Positions 4,216-7,760 of a stretch of DNA of 7,760 nt are shown here, piece after piece (positions within the stretch are counted from its first letter, which is position 1; every line of letters begins with the position of its first letter). Below the pieces are notes generated by a model. That model was not told the DNA's origin. It saw nothing but the letters and a program-made list of their open reading frames with translations, and ran no database searches. A program made the position numbers and the translations under genes. The stretch is from an uncultured Verrucomicrobiota bacterium. Lineage in GTDB: Bacteria; Verrucomicrobiota; Kiritimatiellia; RFP12; UBA1067. Location of the stretch: positions 1 to 7,760 of the forward strand of contig CAMOHV010000046.1 of assembly GCA_946615275.1 (NCBI GenBank), in the 5' to 3' direction.

Positions 4216-7200
4216 ATGAAGACAAGAATTGGATTGGCGGTGGTCTGCGCGGCGGCGTCTGTGGCGCTCTGTGCGGAGGACTGGGTGCTTGAGAGCGCCC
4301 GCGAGATGCCCGTTGCGGCGGAGGTGGACGTGTTCGTTGCGGGCGGCACGGCGGCGGGCGTCGCCGCGGCGCGCGCCGCGCGAGAGAATGGAGCTACGGT
4401 GTTTCTCGCGTCGGGCGTCCCATACGTCGGGGACGACGTCGCCGGGACGCTCGAGCTGGGCTTCGAGACGAAGGGGCTCAAGGACCGCTCCGAGATCGTC
4501 TCGCGCCTGAGGACTGCCGCGACCGACCTTGCGCAGTATTCATACGAGCATCCCAAGGGCTTCCGCTTCGTGGGAGGGTGGAACTACCACAACGACTCCC
4601 TTGAGAAATTCTCCACCACGGCCGATCCGATCCACCCCGGAGACAGCGTCTTGTACACGAACGCGATCGACATAGTCTGCACGCTCGAGAGGCCTTCGGA
4701 GGTGTCGCGCGTGGAGGTGCTGGCGCTCGAGAACGACAACCCGAAGGCGGACGCATCGCACAGCGTCGACCACCGGGGCGCGATCGCGAAGGGGACGCGC
4801 GGCCCGCTCACGGGGAAGGTGTCGCTCACGTTTCTGGACGGTCCGCGCGCGGGCGAGACGCTGGAATTGAAGCGCGTCGACAAGGGCGGCTCGATGGGCG
4901 TCGATTCGGTGCGGGACGGTGAGCCGGCGGCGAAGAAGGAGCCGTTGGCCGGCGGGCGGCGCCTCGGCTCGCGCCAGCATCTCACGCTCTTCTCAGCGCC
5001 GCTGGGCGGCGGAGCGTTCTCGCGCGTCAAGATATCCGCCGAGCCCGCCCCCGGCGCGATATGCCATCTTCTTTCGCGCATCCGCTTCCGCCTTGCCGCC
5101 GCCGCGCGCACGACGGACGCCGATCCTTCGCCGCTCAAGGCGAAGAAGACGTTCGACGCGCTTCTCGTGGAGTCCGGCGCGCGCTTCATCACCGGCTCGC
5201 CGGTCACCGATCTTCTGGTCGACTCCAAGGGCCGCGTGGCCGGCGCGGTGATCGCGAACCGCAGCGGGCGCCAGGCGATCCTCGCGAAGAGCGTCGTGGA
5301 CGCGACGCCGTACGCCGCTCTGGGGCGTCTTGGAAAGCCAGTGCCGGGCGTGGGCGGAACGGCGCGCTTCACGCGCGTGGTCGTCGCCGGAGAGCCGCCT
5401 GCGGGCGTCGCCGCCGAGGAGGTGGGCGAGGGCGTTCATCTCACCCATTCCAGGTTCGAGACGGGGCGCGTGTACCGCTGCACGCTGGAGCTCCCGATGA
5501 AGGACGGCTCCTACCGCAGCTTCGCCGCCGCCGAGATGGCCGCTCGCGAGAAAACGTGGACGCCGTTCATGTTCGACTCCGCCGACCGTCTGCGCCTCGT
5601 CTCGCAGTTCTCGCTGCCGCCGGAGCGTGCGTTTCTGCACGCCGTGCCCGACCGCGGCGGGCTTGAGGAGCGCATCGCCGCCGGAGCGAAGGCCGGCGCC
5701 GAGGCGGCGGCCGAGGCGAAGAGGCGCCCGGCGCTCGCGGGCGTGAAGGTTGAATGTGCAGATGCTCCGAAGTCGCTCCGGGGAAGTGGACCCGAGGTGC
5801 GCGAGGCGCTTGGGGGCTTGAGGCCCTACGATCCAAATCTGCCGCGCCGCACGGTGCCGTCGCCGGCGCGCGCGCTGCCGGTCCTGGGCGAGTTCGACGT
5901 CGTGGTGGCCGGCTCCGGAACGGCGGGGACGCCGGCCGCGATCGCCGCCGCCGAGAGCGGCGCGAAGACCTTGGCCGTAGAGTATCTCCACATGCATGGT
6001 GGCGTTGGCACCGACGGCATGATCCTTGGGTACTATGACGGCAACCACTGCGGCTTCACGAAGGAGTTCAAGGAGCGGGTGAAGAATACGCGTTCCGTGC
6101 AGAACATCTACAAGGCCTCGGAGACGTGGCGGCGCTGGTGCCGAGATCTGGGCGTCGAGACGTGGTTCGGGGCGTTCGCCGAGGGCGCGCTCGTGGAGGG
6201 GGACAAGGTCGTGGGTGTGGTGGTGGTAACCCCGCAGGGGCGCGGCGTGGTGTGCGCGAAGAGCGTCGTCGACGCCACGGGCAACTCGGACGTCGCTGCC
6301 GCCGCCGGCGCGCGGACCACCTTCATTTCCGCCAAGGAGTTTGCCCTCCAGAGCGCCGGGCAGGCGCCGCACCGCCTCGCGCGCGGAACTGTGAACTCCG
6401 ACTTCGGCCTCGTGAACGACCCATGCGCGTGGGACCTCTGGCTCTTCGGGTTCCGTTCGCGCGCCGGCGCGCCGGACGCCTGGGACCTCCAGAGGCTCGT
6501 CGACAGCCGCGAGCGCCGCCGCATCGTCCCCGACCGAGTCCTCGAGGGCTGGGACGTCGTGGCCGGGCGCAAGCTGCGCGACACGCTCGTGCGCGCCTGG
6601 AGCCGTCAGGACTCCCACGGCTATCTCGCCGACGACTACTGCTGCGTGGCCGAGGCGGACGGCCTTGACCGCCGCTACGCGAACGTCTCGCTGAGCGCGC
6701 TTCTCCCCAAGGGCGTTTCCGGCATCGCGGTGATAGGCCTCGGGAAGGGCGTCGCGCGCGACGTCGTGCCGATAACGCGCATGAAGGCCGACTTGATGAA
6801 CGAAGGATGCGCGGCAGGCTACTGCGCCGCCGCCGCCGCGAAGAAGGGCGGAGAGTTCCGCGCGGTGGACGTGCGCGAGATACAGCGCCGCCTCGTGAAG
6901 CGCGGCAACCTCCCCGCCGAGGTGCTCCGCTGGGACGACGACGGCGGAACGCCGCCCGACGACGTCCTCGCCGCCGCCGCCGGGAGGATCGGCGACTCCT
7001 TCTCCGGCAGCGCAGCCCTCATGGCGGCCGGCCGCAGGTCGATACCGTTCCTGAAGAAGACGTATGCCGAGGCGGAGGACGAACCGACCCACCAGGCCGC
7101 CGCCATACTTCTCGGGATGCTGCACGACCCCACGGGCGCCGATACGCTCGCCGCCATCGTTGGCGGGCGCGTCCCGCTCGCGAAGCTCCGCGCCAAGACG

Positions 7201-7638
7201 GCCTACGGCCGCGACATGTTCCACATCGCCGCCCCGCTGGCGCTCGGGCGCACGCGCTCGCCTGCCGCCGTGGAGCCGATCCTCGCTCGCATAAAGCGCC
7301 TCGGCCCCAACTCGCGCATGGTGGAGCTGCGGGCGGTCACTCTCGCCGCCGAGGCGCACGGCTCGCCGGAGTTCGCGCCCGCGCTCGCGGCGGCGCTCGA
7401 CATCCCGGGGATGTCCGGCTGGGCGCGCTCCAAGCCGTCAGAACTTTCGCCGATGGGCGGATACGGACTCGGCCCGGAGTGCGGAAGGTGCACGAGGGAG
7501 CTTGCGCTCGCACGCGCGCTATACGCCTGCGGGGACTACAAAGGCAGGGCGCGCGCCGTCCTGGAGGCGTATGCCCGCGATCCGCGCGGAACCTTCGCGG
7601 AGCACGCGGCGGCGGTGCTGAAGACGAAGGGCAGGTAG
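4216..7638 (+). CDS. Exported tandem FAD-dependent oxidoreductase with HEAT-like C-terminus
   Basis: A 1140-residue protein. Residues 1-20 form a Sec-type signal peptide (MKTRIG, a hydrophobic Ala/Val core, cleavage near LCA-ED), so it should act outside the cytoplasmic membrane. Two FAD_oxidored-type (PF12831-like) units follow. Unit one starts with DVFVAGGTAAG (38-48), the GGTxAG variant of the dinucleotide-binding loop, and has the return motif NRSGRQAILAKSVVDAT (348-364). Unit two has a canonical GSGTAG (566-571), E589 at the end of the second strand, HGGVGTDG (594-601), SVVDATG (683-689) and a C-terminal FAD-binding stretch GLGKGVARDVVPITRMKADL. Between the two halves of unit one, residues of about 135-295 form a beta-rich insert. 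The C-terminal 200 residues (about 925-1130) are helical and HEAT-like. The in-frame ATG at 4207 overlaps the TATAAT and is rejected as start. No substrate can be assigned; relatives are often found near polysaccharide-degradation genes. Confidence 0.85.
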   Translation: MKTRIGLAVVCAAASVALCAEDWVLESAREMPVAAEVDVFVAGGTAAGVAAARAARENGATVFLASGVPYVGDDVAGTLELGFETKGLKDRSEIVSRLRTAATDLAQYSYEHPKGFRFVGGWNYHNDSLEKFSTTADPIHPGDSVLYTNAIDIVCTLERPSEVSRVEVLALENDNPKADASHSVDHRGAIAKGTRGPLTGKVSLTFLDGPRAGETLELKRVDKGGSMGVDSVRDGEPAAKKEPLAGGRRLGSRQHLTLFSAPLGGGAFSRVKISAEPAPGAICHLLSRIRFRLAAAARTTDADPSPLKAKKTFDALLVESGARFITGSPVTDLLVDSKGRVAGAVIANRSGRQAILAKSVVDATPYAALGRLGKPVPGVGGTARFTRVVVAGEPPAGVAAEEVGEGVHLTHSRFETGRVYRCTLELPMKDGSYRSFAAAEMAAREKTWTPFMFDSADRLRLVSQFSLPPERAFLHAVPDRGGLEERIAAGAKAGAEAAAEAKRRPALAGVKVECADAPKSLRGSGPEVREALGGLRPYDPNLPRRTVPSPARALPVLGEFDVVVAGSGTAGTPAAIAAAESGAKTLAVEYLHMHGGVGTDGMILGYYDGNHCGFTKEFKERVKNTRSVQNIYKASETWRRWCRDLGVETWFGAFAEGALVEGDKVVGVVVVTPQGRGVVCAKSVVDATGNSDVAAAAGARTTFISAKEFALQSAGQAPHRLARGTVNSDFGLVNDPCAWDLWLFGFRSRAGAPDAWDLQRLVDSRERRRIVPDRVLEGWDVVAGRKLRDTLVRAWSRQDSHGYLADDYCCVAEADGLDRRYANVSLSALLPKGVSGIAVIGLGKGVARDVVPITRMKADLMNEGCAAGYCAAAAAKKGGEFRAVDVREIQRRLVKRGNLPAEVLRWDDDGGTPPDDVLAAAAGRIGDSFSGSAALMAAGRRSIPFLKKTYAEAEDEPTHQAAAILLGMLHDPTGADTLAAIVGGRVPLAKLRAKTAYGRDMFHIAAPLALGRTRSPAAVEPILARIKRLGPNSRMVELRAVTLAAEAHGSPEFAPALAAALDIPGMSGWARSKPSELSPMGGYGLGPECGRCTRELALARALYACGDYKGRARAVLEAYARDPRGTFAEHAAAVLKTKGR

Positions 7639-7639
7639 G

Positions 7640-7681
7640 TTTCTAGTTTCTGGTTTCTGGTTTCTAGTTTCTGGTTTCTGG
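7640..7681 (+). repeat. Heptamer tandem repeat, six copies in ABBABB order
   Basis: Six exact 7-base units run without a gap from one base after the oxidoreductase stop codon: tttctag, tttctgg, tttctgg, then the same three again. A single A/G position separates the two unit types, so the array is also two perfect copies of a 21-base unit. The strand is nearly free of C/A and the array is far more AT-rich than its surroundings. It is not a terminator (no complementary arm) and too short and spacerless to be CRISPR. It may be an intergenic short tandem repeat family of the host or a mutable tract. Confidence 0.9.
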
Positions 7682-7688
7682 GTGCGGA

Positions 7689-7760
7689 ATGAGTGACCAA
7701 CAGAAATTAGCTTCGCTTAGGGTGGCGGTGATGCGGATTTGGCGCGCATTGCCGGATGAT
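7689..7760 (+). CDS. Possible start of another gene (partial, cut by right edge)
   Basis: An ATG at 7689 opens a frame of 24 codons that is still open at the window end, beginning MSDQQKLASLRV. It starts eight bases after the heptamer repeat. The preceding GTGCGGA is at best a weak ribosome binding site. With so few residues no family can be recognised; it may be a chance open frame. Confidence 0.35.
   Translation, partial: MSDQQKLASLRVAVMRIWRALPDD

Noticed and set aside
4261..4278. Lipoprotein signal (VALC) at the end of the oxidoreductase signal peptide
   Set aside because: The residue before the cysteine is Leu, whereas lipoboxes need Gly, Ala or Ser; an ordinary signal peptidase I site fits better.
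4993..7359. Very long open frame of 788 codons on the minus strand opposite the oxidoreductase gene
   Set aside because: It mirrors a GC-rich coding gene with strong third-position bias. Its translation is low-complexity, rich in Arg, His, Ala and Gly, with no recognisable domain, while the + strand frame has a signal peptide and FAD motifs.
7640..7681. CRISPR array
   Set aside because: The units are only 7 bases, contiguous and without spacers.
1..7760. tRNA, rRNA or riboswitch
   Set aside because: No cloverleaf, rRNA-like segment or recognisable riboswitch core was seen in the intergenic gaps, all of which are under 200 bases.

Overview
The window holds two unrelated pieces of DNA joined end to end. 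Positions 1 to about 4094 are the early, replication-transposition operon of a Mu-like transposable phage or a relative of one. All its genes are on the + strand: the C-terminal end of a MuA-type transposase (cut by the left edge), a MuB/TniB-type AAA+ ATPase, a Gam-type DNA-end-protecting protein, an HD-domain protein, an unrecognised 203-residue protein and a small ASCH-domain protein. The operon closes on a strong intrinsic terminator at 4062-4094. Positions from about 4200 onward look like host chromosome: one large exported FAD-dependent oxidoreductase (4216-7638), then a heptamer tandem repeat and the possible beginning of another gene.

How the phage-like genes would work together, from what is known of Mu: the ATPase polymerises on target DNA and delivers it to the transposase, which cuts and joins the element ends. 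Gam binds double-stranded ends and shields them from host exonucleases. The HD, unknown and ASCH genes sit where Mu-like phages carry variable accessory early genes. Their start and stop codons overlap, so they are probably translationally coupled. The transposase, ATPase and gam genes use almost only GAG for glutamate, whereas the HD and ASCH genes use GAA and GAG about equally. The operon therefore looks mosaic, with the seam in the 105-base gap at 2423-2527, which itself contains two tandem hairpins.

No head, tail, lysis or packaging genes follow. The operon stops at the terminator and a host-type gene begins about 120 bases later. The element is therefore a remnant, a short satellite-like or transposon-like derivative, or it ends in an assembly join. 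The left part of the element lies outside the window.

The organism is a high-GC bacterium. A secreted two-module FAD oxidoreductase of the PF12831 kind with a HEAT-like tail fits the PVC group (Kiritimatiellota, Lentisphaerota, Planctomycetota and relatives), but this is an inference from gene type, not a firm placement. The host-type gene appears to be read from a leaderless transcript off an extended -10 promoter. Four of the five phage-like genes whose starts are visible have clear Shine-Dalgarno sequences, and the fifth (3057) has a weaker one.
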